In this document: in pieces, positions 17,240 to 26,856 of the stretch
How positions within the stretch are numbered: position 1 is the first letter of the stretch
Layout: each line of letters opens with the position of its first letter
Assembly (NCBI RefSeq): GCF_002259485.1
Contig: NZ_NPGA01000008.1
Location: forward strand, 278,686 to 342,685
DNA: 64,000 bases
DNA from: Rhodococcus sp. 14-1411-2a
GTDB taxonomy: Bacteria; Actinomycetota; Actinomycetes; Mycobacteriales; Mycobacteriaceae
Direction: 5' to 3'
The notes under the pieces: generated by a model
What the model saw: only the letters and a program-made list of their open reading frames with translations
The model's database searches: none
Told to the model about the DNA's origin: nothing
Translations under genes and position numbers: made by a program

Positions 17240-18769
17240 TCACGGCGACGCGTGCTCATGGAGACGTCTGCGCATGATCTTGCCGGACGATGTGGTGGGG
17301 AGTGAGTCCACGAAACGCACCAGGCGCGGTCGCTTGTATGCCGCGAGACGTTCCGCGGCGAACGTGATCAGCTCCTCGCCGGTCACCTGCGAACGGGCGG
17401 TTCGAACGACGTACGCGCAAGCAAGCTCGCCCTTCACCTCGTCCGGTACAGAGCCGACGGCGACGAGCGCGACGTCCGGGTGCGCTGCCATGACTCGCTC
17501 GATCTCGGCCGGATAGATGTTGTAGCCGCCGGTGATGATCATGTCCTTGCGGCGATCGACGACGAAGTAGTGTCCGGTGTCGTCCTTGGTTGCGATGTCT
17601 CCGGTGTGCAGCCAGCCGTCCGCTTCGAGGACCTCGTCGGTCGCAGTCTGGTTTCCGTAGTATCCGATCATCACGATCGGGCCCCGCACCATCAGCTCGC
17701 CGGGCTCACCCAATGCCGCTTCGACGGACGGGTCGGTCAGATCAACCACCTTGAGTTCGGTGCCGGGAATCGAGACGCCGATGGAACCCGGGGACGCCGG
17801 TGCGTGCACGGTATGTGTGGCACCGAGCCCGGCGATTTCGGTCATACCCCATAGTTCGAGCAGCGGCGCTCCCGCACGCGTCTGCCACCGTTCGATGGTG
17901 GACGTGGCCATGGTCTGACCGCCGACCGTGCACCGTGTCAGCGAGGAGATGTCGCGATCGGCCATGGTGTCCTCGGCAAGCATCATCGAATACATCGCCG
18001 GGACACCCTCGAACATGGTGGCGCGGTGGTGCTCGATGAGCTCGAGCGCGCGGGTCGCGTCGAACCGTTGCATGAGGACGACGGTGCCGCCGGCGATGAA
18101 CGTGCCGTTCACCACGACGTTGCCGTAGACGTGGGGCGTCGGGAGAGCGGTCACGACGACATCACTGTCGGTCCTCCCGTGCATGGTGGCGGTCAGAGCA
18201 CAATTCAGCAGGACGGCGCGGTGGCTCTGCACAGCCCCTTTGGGATGGCCGGTCGTTCCCGAGGTGTATCCCACCGAGCCCGGGCCCGCAGCGTCGATGT
18301 CCACCTCGGGTGCGGAGCCGACGAACGACGTCATATCGGTGAAATCGGTGGAGCCTGCGATGTTCCCGTCGAAGCAGATGACGTCGCGCAGTCGTGGCAT
18401 CGTGTTCGCCACGTCGACCACACGTCCGGCGTGATCGGAACTGGTGAAAACGGCGACGGCTTCGCAGTCGTCGAGAACGAAGGCCAACTCGTCGTACGTC
18501 AGCATCACGTTGATCGGATTGACGACCGCGCCCGCTTTGAGAATGCCGTGATAGGCAACGACCCACTCCCAGCGATTCTGTGAGAACAGTGATACGAGCT
18601 GCCCGGGTTCAACACCTCTGTCGACCAACGCCGCCGCAACGCGGTCACTGAGGTCGTTCAGCCCGGTGTAGCTCAACGATCGGGTGTCGGTGATCAACGC
18701 GCACTTCGTACCGTACTGAGCTGCGGCGGTAGGGAGAATCGATGCTGGGCTGTACGAGGATTGCGACAT
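17240..18769 (-). CDS. Acyl-CoA synthetase (AMP-forming), class I adenylate-forming enzyme
   Basis: 509-residue ligase that activates a carboxylic acid to the acyl-CoA through an acyl-adenylate. Seen: the P-loop YTSGTTGHPKG near residue 165, the A5 motif ELWGMTE, the hinge region DGWLHTGDIATKDDTG, RRKDMIITGGYNIYPAEIE, and the catalytic Lys near the end in TTSSGKIMRR. The ATG at 18769 starts directly at the ligase domain; the frame is open upstream but without homology. It lies downstream of a two-component pair in the same direction, separated by about 350 bp. Substrate unknown; medium- or long-chain or aromatic acids are possible. Confidence 0.9.
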   Translation of the reverse strand: MSQSSYSPASILPTAAAQYGTKCALITDTRSLSYTGLNDLSDRVAAALVDRGVEPGQLVSLFSQNRWEWVVAYHGILKAGAVVNPINVMLTYDELAFVLDDCEAVAVFTSSDHAGRVVDVANTMPRLRDVICFDGNIAGSTDFTDMTSFVGSAPEVDIDAAGPGSVGYTSGTTGHPKGAVQSHRAVLLNCALTATMHGRTDSDVVVTALPTPHVYGNVVVNGTFIAGGTVVLMQRFDATRALELIEHHRATMFEGVPAMYSMMLAEDTMADRDISSLTRCTVGGQTMATSTIERWQTRAGAPLLELWGMTEIAGLGATHTVHAPASPGSIGVSIPGTELKVVDLTDPSVEAALGEPGELMVRGPIVMIGYYGNQTATDEVLEADGWLHTGDIATKDDTGHYFVVDRRKDMIITGGYNIYPAEIERVMAAHPDVALVAVGSVPDEVKGELACAYVVRTARSQVTGEELITFAAERLAAYKRPRLVRFVDSLPTTSSGKIMRRRLHEHASP

Positions 18770-19120
18770 GAGGGCACTGTACGAAGGACCATATGACGTA
18801 GGGCACCCCCGAACGGTGGGTGTGCAATGCCCTTCAAAGGCCCGACACGTCACATACCCCGGCGCCATTGCCTTTTATTCGTCCCGCATGGCGGACAAGA
18901 CAGATGGCCATCGGGCCTGTACCAGTGCTCCGGGAGAAGAGCGTCACTCCAGCCCGGCTGCTCCCGTTCGAAGTCCACTGCCTGTCGCCGCTCACCGGCT
19001 CACGACCGGACAGTCCCGCGCTCGCCGGGCTCGTGCAGATCGGTGCCTTCTCTAACGCGATGCACTGTAGTGCGGACCGGTAATGATGTGTCTGGTGTCA
19101 CCTGCACTCGGAGGGTGCGC
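18770..19120. other. Intergenic stretch, nothing recognised
   Basis: 351 bp between the ligase start and the response-regulator stop. It contains a GC-rich imperfect inverted repeat (CACCC/GGGTG around 18806-18824) that may be a terminator or operator. No gene was seen. Confidence 0.4.
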
Positions 19121-19705
19121 TCAGAGCAATCCCTGTCGGTACGCCACAGCTATGGCCTCAGCGCGATTACGAACCCCGAGGCGTTGCATCGCCTCCTGCC
19201 AGTAGGTCTTGACCGTTGTCGGCTGAACGCCGAGTTCGTCGGCGATCTCCTGGTTGGTCAATCCAACCGCCACCAGAGTCAGCACATCGAGCTGACGTGC
19301 GGTGAAGATGCTGGCCTCGATGCCCTCGTTCGGAATGGCTACGCCGGCCGCCACCTCACGAATGAGTTCCCGGAGTCGGCCGGGTGCGGTGTCCTTGGCC
19401 AGGGTCGCCACTGCTCCCGCAGTCCGTGCGCCGCGCACGTGGGGGTGAGAGGGATCTGCGGTGAACAGCGCGATCCGCGACGACGGTCCCGACTGTAGGA
19501 GCGCTTTGACGGCGCGGACCGCATCTGTACCCGGCAACCGCACATCCAGAAGGATGACCTCGGGCCGTATCCGCGCCACCGCCGACACTGCGTCGGGAAG
19601 CGCACCCGAGGCACCCGCGAAGGTCAGATCGGGCTCGCCGTCGAGGATCAGTTGAACTCCATGCCCGACGATCGGGTGGTCGTCGACCACGTAGACGCTC
19701 GTCAC
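19121..19705 (-). CDS. Two-component response regulator, NarL/FixJ family
   Basis: 194-residue regulator. The receiver domain has the acidic pair VVDDHP (residues 6-11), the phospho-acceptor Asp54 in VILLDVRLPG and the conserved Lys in LAKDT. A C-terminal LuxR-type HTH follows (LTNQEIADELGVQPTTVKTYWQEAMQRLGV). Its ATG overlaps the stop of the sensor-kinase gene by 4 bp, so the two form a pair. Targets may include the neighbouring acyl-CoA ligase or the divergent hydrolase; this is inference from position. Confidence 0.92.
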   Translation of the reverse strand: MTSVYVVDDHPIVGHGVQLILDGEPDLTFAGASGALPDAVSAVARIRPEVILLDVRLPGTDAVRAVKALLQSGPSSRIALFTADPSHPHVRGARTAGAVATLAKDTAPGRLRELIREVAAGVAIPNEGIEASIFTARQLDVLTLVAVGLTNQEIADELGVQPTTVKTYWQEAMQRLGVRNRAEAIAVAYRQGLL

Positions 19706-20874
19706 AACGGAATCCGTGCTCGTACAGTGAATCCGGCGCCGTCGTCCTCGGTGATGTCGGTCAACGACCCACCCAGCCTGATGATCCTCTCTTCCGCCCC
19801 ACCGAGTCCGACTCCCGGAATCACCGAGGCCGGGGCGGGGCCGTCATTGAACACCACAGCGGCGACCTGGTCCGGCAGACCGGAGAGCGTGACGGTCACC
19901 CGTCTGGCCTGTGAGTGTCGTTCGACGTTCGACAGCGCGACCCCTATGAATCTCGTCATTGCCTGAATCACAGAGGCATTCATCGGTGGAAGACTGCCGA
20001 CCAACACCGCTTGGGCATTGATCTCGCTCCTTCGTTCGAAGTCCTCGACGATCCCCTCGACCTCCGCGTACAGGTCGGACGTGGCGCTCGAATGCCAGTC
20101 GGCGACGAGCGTTCGTACCAGCGAACCGATCTGACCGAGTTCGCCGGCCAGCGCACCGATCTCCTCCGCGAACTCCCGCTCGGCGACGCGGCGCTGCAAT
20201 CGCTCGGTACGCGAGGCCAGCGAGAACAGGAGTGCCCCCACACCGTCGTGCAGATCCTCGCTCAAACGGCGTCGTTCGGCGAGTGCTGCTGCCGCGGCAT
20301 TGGCCCGTGCTGCCCGAGCGATCTCCAACGCGGCACCTGCCCGATTCGCGAGATCCGCGATACGCGCGATCATCTCTCCACCGAACTCGCCGGCATCACG
20401 TCGCCCGACCGTCAAAACTCCCGGATGTTCAATGAGATCGCCGAGGGGCGCGGCGATCAGCCTGCGGAGCCGCTCGTCCTCGATGATGGAGTCGAACTCA
20501 TGAGTGATCGACTCTGCGCCGACATAGTCCTGCACCCACTGCATCCGCGCCCGCTCGAACACCTTTCCCGTGATCCCCTGGCCGGCACCGACATGCAGTT
20601 GGGGCAACGACTCTGTGCGCTGTCCCAGAACCCGTTCGATGACCAGACCACCGTCGGACTCGGGCAGCGCGACCCAGGCGACAGCTGAACAGCCGCCTGC
20701 GTCGCCTACCGCTTCCTGCAGGGTGACGGTCAACGACGATTCGGGGTCGAACACGCTTCTCACATCGAGCAGCATGCCCAACAAGGGGTCCGTCGATCGC
20801 TCCTGATGTGGCAGCCGCATCGCTCTACCGGGCGGCGCAAACGCCGGCTCCGATCCGGCTGAATCCCAGTTCAT
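19702..20874 (-). CDS. GAF-domain sensor histidine kinase (HisKA_3 type)
   Basis: 390-residue soluble kinase without membrane segments. An N-terminal GAF-like sensory domain (about residues 30-175) is followed by a HisKA_3 dimerisation helix with the phospho-His in RRLSEDLHDGVGALLF near residue 210. A HATPase_c domain has the N-box VALSNVERHSQA and a G-box GVGLGGAEERIIRLGG. ATG at 20874 is preferred over a GTG four codons earlier because GGAGGTG lies at a suitable distance only for the ATG. It is cytoplasmic and probably senses a small molecule or redox state through the GAF domain, then phosphorylates the overlapping response regulator. Confidence 0.9.
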   Translation of the reverse strand: MNWDSAGSEPAFAPPGRAMRLPHQERSTDPLLGMLLDVRSVFDPESSLTVTLQEAVGDAGGCSAVAWVALPESDGGLVIERVLGQRTESLPQLHVGAGQGITGKVFERARMQWVQDYVGAESITHEFDSIIEDERLRRLIAAPLGDLIEHPGVLTVGRRDAGEFGGEMIARIADLANRAGAALEIARAARANAAAAALAERRRLSEDLHDGVGALLFSLASRTERLQRRVAEREFAEEIGALAGELGQIGSLVRTLVADWHSSATSDLYAEVEGIVEDFERRSEINAQAVLVGSLPPMNASVIQAMTRFIGVALSNVERHSQARRVTVTLSGLPDQVAAVVFNDGPAPASVIPGVGLGGAEERIIRLGGSLTDITEDDGAGFTVRARIPL

Positions 20875-21078
20875 CGTGTAACCCACCTCCAGCGTTCAAC
20901 GAATGCCCGTGTCCGCCCAATCCACGTCTAAGAGTGTGACGCGGTCGGACGTCGCGGCACCTCTTTTCAGAGGTGATGACCGTCTTCCCTTTCTGATTGA
21001 GTGTGACAGCCAGCACATCAACGTGCCGGTCAGTGACTGCTTTACCAACTCAACCCGAATCGACGACAGGATGGACAC

Positions 21079-22236
21079 ATGAAGGAAGTACTCGACGAGA
21101 TATTGTTCCGAGCGGTCCACACCGGCGCTGCACCGAACATCAGCGCCGTCGTCGCCGACCGCGAAGGAATCATCTACTCAGGCGGTGCCGGCCGACGAAC
21201 CCCCGTGACGGAAGATATCGTCGATGTGGACACTACATACCGGCTGGCATCGATGACCAAGATGGTCACTACTGTCGCCGCGCTCCAACTGGTCGAACGC
21301 GGCGAGATAGGGCTCGACGACCCCGCCGGCGCATACGTCCCGGGAATCGACCAGCTTCAGGTCCTCGACGCCATGACCTCGGACGGACCCCGCTTCCGCA
21401 CTCCGTCGACGCAACCGACCATTCGTCACCTGTTAACTCACACATCGGGATTGACCTACTGGTTCTGGAGCCCCGAGGTGTTCGCCTGGGAACAGGCGAC
21501 CGGAACACCCAATGTTCTAGCAGGGAACGCCGCCGCGTTTACGGCGCCGTTGGTTGCCGATCCCGGAACGCGTTTCGAGTACGGAATGAATACCGACTAC
21601 CTCGGAAAGATCATCGAGGTCGTCTCCGGGAACTCTCTACCCCGCCAGGTACACGATCACGTGACTGGTCCACTCGAGATGACACATACCACCTTCAGCC
21701 CCAGTGTCGAACAACGTGAATCCTTGGTGCCCGTTTACGCGCTGACAGACAAGGGCTGGAGCGTGACCGACATCGACTGGCCGCAAGAGCCCGACTGGTG
21801 GGCCGGCGGCCATGCATTATATTCCACGCCGCGTGACTACATCAGATTCCAGCAGATGCTTCTGCGTCGGGGTGAGTTGGACGGAGTTCGGATTCTGAGC
21901 GAAAAAACGGTGAGGGAAGCCTTCACTCCGCAGATCGGAAAGCTCGACATGCCCGCCACCATCCCGGCTGCCGATCCAGCCTCGAGTTCCGACTATCATT
22001 CCGGGGCGCACCAAACCTGGGGTTGGGGCTTACAACTGAATCGGGAACAACGGCCGGGGCTGCGCGCCCCGCTGTCCGGCTCATGGGCTGGCCTGGCCAA
22101 CACACACTTCTGGGTCGACCCGACGAACGGGATCGCCGCGTCCATCTATTCGCAATTCCTGCCGTTCGTAACCCCCGGATTCATGGCTGTCTACGAGGAA
22201 TTCGAACGAGCTGTCTATGCCACGCACTCAGCGTGA
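21079..22236 (+). CDS. Serine hydrolase of the beta-lactamase/family VIII esterase fold
   Basis: 385-residue hydrolase. The nucleophile motif SxxK is seen as SMTK near residue 58, followed by the typical TIRHLLTHTSGL stretch. A tyrosine motif around FEYGMNTDYLGKIIEVVSG and a closing GWGLQL region follow. Such proteins are usually esterases of short or aromatic esters rather than true beta-lactamases. No clear signal peptide, so a cytoplasmic location is likely. It is divergent from the two-component pair (204-bp shared space) and could be under its control. Confidence 0.88.
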   Translation: MKEVLDEILFRAVHTGAAPNISAVVADREGIIYSGGAGRRTPVTEDIVDVDTTYRLASMTKMVTTVAALQLVERGEIGLDDPAGAYVPGIDQLQVLDAMTSDGPRFRTPSTQPTIRHLLTHTSGLTYWFWSPEVFAWEQATGTPNVLAGNAAAFTAPLVADPGTRFEYGMNTDYLGKIIEVVSGNSLPRQVHDHVTGPLEMTHTTFSPSVEQRESLVPVYALTDKGWSVTDIDWPQEPDWWAGGHALYSTPRDYIRFQQMLLRRGELDGVRILSEKTVREAFTPQIGKLDMPATIPAADPASSSDYHSGAHQTWGWGLQLNREQRPGLRAPLSGSWAGLANTHFWVDPTNGIAASIYSQFLPFVTPGFMAVYEEFERAVYATHSA

Positions 22237-22465
22237 AACGCGTCCGAGGCCGGCGCGGCCACGATCGCCGTTCGGCGACGCGGTTGAGTAGCCACGATCG
22301 GGCCAAAATGCCGTGAGTCGTTGCCGGGACCGACTGTCCGTGGCCATGAAAAGTACCCGCTGGTGGCCAGGTCGAAGTCCACACCCCGTGTTCGTCGCGA
22401 AAGATCAGGACCTTGTCGGTGTCGTCGGCCGGATGTGCGAGTCGGTAGTGGGATGATCAGGAGTG

Positions 22466-23322
22466 TCAGGCCACCGTTGCCGACGCCTTGGCGACGAAGT
22501 CGAGACTGAGTGGGTTGTACCGCTCGTACTGCTCGTGCTGAGGCCAGTGCCCGCATTCGTCGAACAGTTCGAGACGTGCGCCCGGGATGTCCGCGGCCAT
22601 TTTGCGTGCCTCGGGAACGTCGCCGAACGGGTTCTCTTGCCCCCCCACACCACGAGGGTCGGGGCGACGATCTTCGCGAGGCGGTCGGGCCTGAGCAGAT
22701 TGCGCTGGCGGGTCTCCATGCTCTGCAGCGTCAAGAGATTGCCGATGTTCGCGATGAAATCCGGCTGATGGTAGATGCGGTGGCGCACGTCGATCAGCTC
22801 GTCCGTCGCGTCGGCCGGGTCGTGCATCACCAGATGCATGCGAGAGCGCGTCAGCTCGATGTCGTCGGTCTGGACTGCGCGCATGGTCGACGACTTGATC
22901 CGATCCATGACCACGGAATTGGCAACCGTGCCGCCCGCCGCCAGAAGTTGCAGCGACAGAACGCGTTCCGGCTGATCGGATGCGAGGTACGCCGCCACCC
23001 ATCCACCCAGGGATTCACCGACCAGGTGTGCGCGGGACAGTCCGACTGCATCCATGTACGCCGCGAGATGCTCTACGTATCGCGGGATCTCGTATGGATA
23101 GTCGGGTTTACCGGTGTATCCGTGACCGTGCATGTCGATCGCGTGGCACTCGGCGTGGACCGCGATGTTGCGGGCGAACGCTTCGAGGTGGCCGCTCGTT
23201 CCGTGCAGGAAGATCACGGCCTCGTCGCCCGACCCCGCCTGAAGCGACCGCGTCGGGACGCCCGCTGCGTCGACCGTCTTCATGCAGAAATCCAGGCCTG
23301 CCAATTCGGTCCAGATGGTCAT
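22466..23322 (-). pseudogene. Alpha/beta hydrolase (C-C hydrolase-like), frameshifted in a G7/C7 run
   Basis: Alpha/beta hydrolase resembling meta-cleavage-product hydrolases. Seen: the oxyanion stretch FLHGTSGH, the nucleophile elbow GESLGG, and WGG near residue 228. At that point the frame breaks. The coding frame resumes one register over with ENPFGDVPEARKM and the catalytic-His region DECGHWPQHEQ, ending at the stop 22466. The break coincides with seven C on the plus strand (22640-22646). Restoring the frame needs two bases fewer or one more. The ATG at 23322 overlaps the dioxygenase stop by 4 bp. It is either a decayed gene or a homopolymer sequencing error; no other frame explains both halves. 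Confidence 0.85.
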
Positions 23323-24276
23323 GAGATCTCCTGTTTCTGTGTTGTGGGGTCGAGAATCGTGATTCCCATGCCCGTGAGCCATTCCGGGATCGCCTCGTAC
23401 GCCACCCGTTCACCCGCGACGTCACGCAGGAGGGTGGACATCATCAGCCACGTGCGCAGTTCCTGCGCCCCGTTCCCTGCTTCCTTTTCGACGTAGTCCG
23501 TCGAGTAGTCGGCCATTTCGTCCGCGTTGCCCTTCTCGAACAAGCGCAGCACGTAATCATCGAACGACGGTGTGATCGACGACTGAGCGGCACGAATGAT
23601 CTCGCGACGCCGAATGTCGTACTGCGACCAGTTGTCTCGACCGTCCAGCCGCGCTTGCACCATGAAGTCTTCGTCGTCGCCGTGCGGCTCCCGCCAGTCC
23701 GGCCAGGGAAGCCGGTGCGAAAGACCACCCGATTCGATGACGACCACCCGCTTACTGGACGACTCCCGTTCCAGAGACTCTCGAAGAGCCGCGGCGAACT
23801 CGCGGCACCGTGCAAAGGTCGGCAGCGGTGGCGCGAAGACGTTCACCACGATTGGAACTATGGGCACGTAGATTCCGTCGAGCAGGTTTTGGATCGCTTG
23901 CGACTGACCGTGATCGATCTGCAGGCGCGCAGAGAACGCTGGGTCGAACGCTCCGCCCTCGACCATGTCGTTCGCCAGATGCCGCGCGAGGTCGACGTCC
24001 ACTAGTTGATCACCCTTGGGGGGTTCCTGACTCGCCGCTGGCGATGCATTCCCCCACTCCGATGGTGAAGGCGGGGATCAAATCGTGCCAGAAGCCGCGG
24101 AAGTGATTGGAGCCGAGCAGGATCACTACGTCGGGTGCAACGGCCGCGATGCGGTCGCGGGTGGTACGCAGTCCGTCACGGAAGCGCTCTGCCTCGGCCT
24201 TGTGCCTCGTTTCTTCCCAGTGGGTGTTCATCAACGTGCTGTGTGACGCGGCCACGCCGAGTACTACGGTTGCCAT
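23319..24276 (-). pseudogene. LigB-type extradiol ring-cleavage dioxygenase, frameshifted in a C6 run
   Basis: Class III extradiol dioxygenase (LigB/MhpB-like), a non-haem Fe(II) enzyme opening catecholic rings. The first part (24276 to about 24023) carries VLGVAASHSTLM with an N-terminal His ligand and LLGSNHFRGFW. The second part continues with IDHGQSQA and VVVIESGGLSHRLPW, containing the further conserved His and Glu. The two parts are in different frames and join at a run of six G on the plus strand (24018-24023), where a single-base change restores one reading frame. It overlaps the hydrolase gene by 4 bp and follows the M20 gene by 3 bp. Substrate unknown. Confidence 0.85.
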
Positions 24277-24279
24277 GGG

Positions 24280-25073
24280 TCAAAGTCCTACTTCCTGGAG
24301 CGAGCTGGTGACGGTGTCGATCGCGACTTCGACCAGGTAGTGCGTCAACTTCACGGCCTCGTCGAGGTCCACGGTGTTCATGCCCATGGCGAAGTCGACT
24401 TCGAACGGCGCGTTCGCCACTTTCGGCATGCCGACCCGTACGGTCGGAATCCCGCGGCTACGCAGGATGTTCGCGTCGGTTGCTCCGCTCTGGTCGTACG
24501 TCGGTTCGTGGGCGCGACCCTCGACGTCCGCCCAAGCACGAATCGCGCTGCGGCACAACCACATATCTTCGTCGGACGACTCCCCCGCGATCGACAGAAC
24601 CGGTTCGATGTCGATACGCACGTCGCCGAGGTCGGCCGAGATCTCCCGCACTGCGGCGGTCAGTTCGCGTTTGGCCTGCGTCGGGGTGGTGCGTGGACTG
24701 AGTCTCAAGTCGACGGTCATCGTGACCTGCTCCGGGGTGAACGATGCGGTCCGCTCCCATCCCCCACGGATATTGGCCACCATTCCTTTGGGGGCCACAA
24801 GTCCTGAGGTGTTGGACGCGCTGTATTTCGGGAACCAGGCTTCGAGCCGGGAAGCCACGGCACCGGCGGCCGCGATCGGATTGGAGTAGGGCAGTCGGTG
24901 GCGAGAACCCACTTAGGTATGGTGCCGTGGACGGTGATCGCGAACCACGCGAGACCTACTTCTTCCCACGACACGGTCCACCCCGGCTTGGCGATCAACG
25001 CGAAATCCGCCCACACGCCCTGTTCGAGGAGGAACGAGCACAAGGCACCCTGCCCGGTGTTGAGCCGAAACAC
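24280..25073 (-). pseudogene. M20-family metallopeptidase/amidohydrolase, 5' truncated and frameshifted
   Basis: C-terminal two thirds of an M20 peptidase (ArgE/DapE/CPG2 type). The upstream piece has GVWADFALIAKPGW and GLAWFAITVHGT. The frame then breaks near 24910-24917. It resumes with GSRHRLPYSNPIAAAG and runs through the dimerisation domain to AMGMNTVDLDEAVKLTHYLVEVAI. The N-terminal catalytic part with the first zinc ligands is absent: beyond about 25073 the DNA codes instead for an MFS protein on the other strand. It was the first gene of an operon with the LigB dioxygenase and hydrolase, so probably cleaved an amide or ester conjugate of the aromatic substrate. It cannot be functional as it stands. 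Confidence 0.75.
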
Positions 25074-25087
25074 TCGCGGCGCTGCGC

Positions 25088-25975
25088 ATGCTGCAGGGTT
25101 TCGGGGCCGCGGGAGGTGTAGTGCTCGCGATGGCTGTCGTACGAGACCTGTTTGACGGTAACGCGGCCGCCGTGATGATGTCCAGGTTGATGCTCGTCAT
25201 GGGAGTTGCTCCGATCCTGGCGCCCACGATCGGCGGGTTCGTGCTCACGGTGTCGACGTGGCGGTCGATCTTCCTGGTGTTGGCAGTGCTCGGTGCCGTG
25301 GTCGTTTTGCTGGGTCTGTTCGCGATGCCAGAGACCTTGCCCGTCGGTGCCCGTACCTGGCCCCGCCCTACTGTGATCGCCACCAACTACGGACGGTTGT
25401 GCACCAACCCGCACTTCGTCCGCATGGTCCTTGTATCTGGAGCCGGCCGGGTGCTGATGTTCTCGTACATCGCCGCATCCCCGTTCGTGCTTCAGGGCCA
25501 ATTCGGACTCAGCCCGCAACAATTCGGATTGTCGTTCGCCGGCGGTGCCGCCGTCCTGATCGCGTCCTCCCAGCTCAAGGTCGTCCTGCTGAGTCGGTGG
25601 GGCCCACGAACGCTCCTCCGCGCCACGCTGTCCACAGGCGCTGTCGTGGGGGCCGTGTTCGTCGTTCTCGCCGCGACCGGAACAGGCGGCCTGTGGGGTT
25701 TCGCGGTGCCGGTGATGGCTCTGCTTGCCGTGATGGGTTCGGTGATGCCCAACGCACCTGCCGTGGCACTGACCGACCAACGTGAAGTGGCGGGGACCGC
25801 ATCGGCACTGATCGGCGGGTTCCAATTCACCTGCGCCGCAGCGGCGGCACCGGTGGTAGGACTGCTGGGAAACGACGCGCTCGCTGTCGCGTCGATGATG
25901 GGTGGGGCTGCCGCGGTGGCAGCACTCCTGGTATTCGCCGATCGTCGGCGCCGGCTCCCGAACAGAAACGAGTGA
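25088..25975 (+). pseudogene. MFS transporter (Bcr/CflA-like), N-terminally truncated
   Basis: 295 residues of a drug-resistance-type major facilitator. Homology begins in mid-protein with LRMLQGFGAAGG, normally near residue 110 at the end of transmembrane segment 4. About nine hydrophobic segments follow. The preceding in-frame codons (LAALR, from about 25073) still look like MFS sequence, then the DNA changes to the reverse-strand M20 gene. No start codon with a ribosome site is visible at the family's normal N-terminus, so the first three to four membrane segments are missing. It may be a deletion product. The stop codon directly abuts the next gene, so the remainder of the operon organisation is intact. 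Confidence 0.75.
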
Positions 25976-25976
25976 C

Positions 25977-26795
25977 ATGTCCTCTCCACGAAGTTCGTAC
26001 GTCGACTGTGCACTCGGGCAGATGCACGTCACCCAGATGGGTGAGGGGCCGCCGCTCGTTCTGTTGCACCAAGCCCCGAGGTCGTGGGACGAGTTCCGCG
26101 AGTTCATCCCCTTGGTCGCGGCCGAGCACCGAGTGGTCGCGATGGACATGGTCGGATTCGGCGCGAGCGTCAAAGTGCCGGGCCCACAATCGATCGAGCT
26201 CTACGCTCGCGGTGTGCACGAAGTGCTGGCTGCGCTCGGGATCTCCGATGTCGACGTACTCGGCCATCACACGGGCGCGCTGGTTGCCCTCGAGGTGGCT
26301 GCGGCCTCGGGTGCGAATGAGTCCGACGCGCACATCGGTCACCTCGTTCTGTCGTCTTGCCCGTTCACCGGACCGGAACGTCGAGCACGTCCCGCCGACA
26401 AGGACGGAGTCGACTGCGCAGATCGTCGCGATGACGGCTCACATCTGATGACGCTGTGGAACAAGCGGTTTCCCTACTACCCGAGCCCACGGGGCCCACT
26501 GCTGGACCGATTCCTCCGAGACGCACTCACGTTCGGCATCGATCCAGCGGAGGGCCACCGCGCATGCGACCGTTACCGCATCGAGGACCGCATCGGATTG
26601 ATTACGTCGCCCACACTCCTCACCGGCGCATCGGACGACCCCTTCGCCATGCCCAACCTGCCTCCGCTGCGCAAACACCTCACCGGCGCAGCCAGCGTTC
26701 GGGTCCACGTCGTCGACGGGGGTACCGTGGCGCTGTTCGAGGACAAAGCGGCAGAGATTGCCGGCCCGGTGAAAGAATTTCTGAGGGACGCCTGA
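25977..26795 (+). CDS. Alpha/beta hydrolase-fold protein lacking the usual catalytic Ser and His
   Basis: 272-residue protein starting at ATG 25977, one base after the MFS stop. The fold is clear: an oxyanion region PLVLLHQAPRSWDEF and a strand-turn VVAMDMVGFGAS. The nucleophile elbow, usually GxSxG, reads GHHTG (residues 96-100), placing His98 at the nucleophile position. The place near the C-terminus where the catalytic His is expected reads VDGGTVALFED. Two of three triad residues are therefore absent, so ordinary serine hydrolysis is unlikely. Possibilities are a non-hydrolytic enzyme such as a cofactor-free oxygenase, lyase or decarboxylase, or a binding protein. Uninterrupted frame. Confidence 0.85.
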   Translation: MSSPRSSYVDCALGQMHVTQMGEGPPLVLLHQAPRSWDEFREFIPLVAAEHRVVAMDMVGFGASVKVPGPQSIELYARGVHEVLAALGISDVDVLGHHTGALVALEVAAASGANESDAHIGHLVLSSCPFTGPERRARPADKDGVDCADRRDDGSHLMTLWNKRFPYYPSPRGPLLDRFLRDALTFGIDPAEGHRACDRYRIEDRIGLITSPTLLTGASDDPFAMPNLPPLRKHLTGAASVRVHVVDGGTVALFEDKAAEIAGPVKEFLRDA

Positions 26796-26856
26796 CCGCC
26801 CGTGCACCTCACGTCATCCCGGGACGTCGCCGAACCGTCCTGACGTGGCTCCCCCT

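Noticed and set aside
21079..22236. True beta-lactamase (antibiotic resistance)
   Set aside because: The SxxK motif and fold are present, but the second motif and overall pattern fit family VIII esterases; no secretion signal was seen.
24995..26173. Long minus-strand frame opposite the MFS gene
   Set aside because: His/Gln/Arg-rich composition and full overlap with recognisable MFS coding sequence on the other strand mark it as a shadow.
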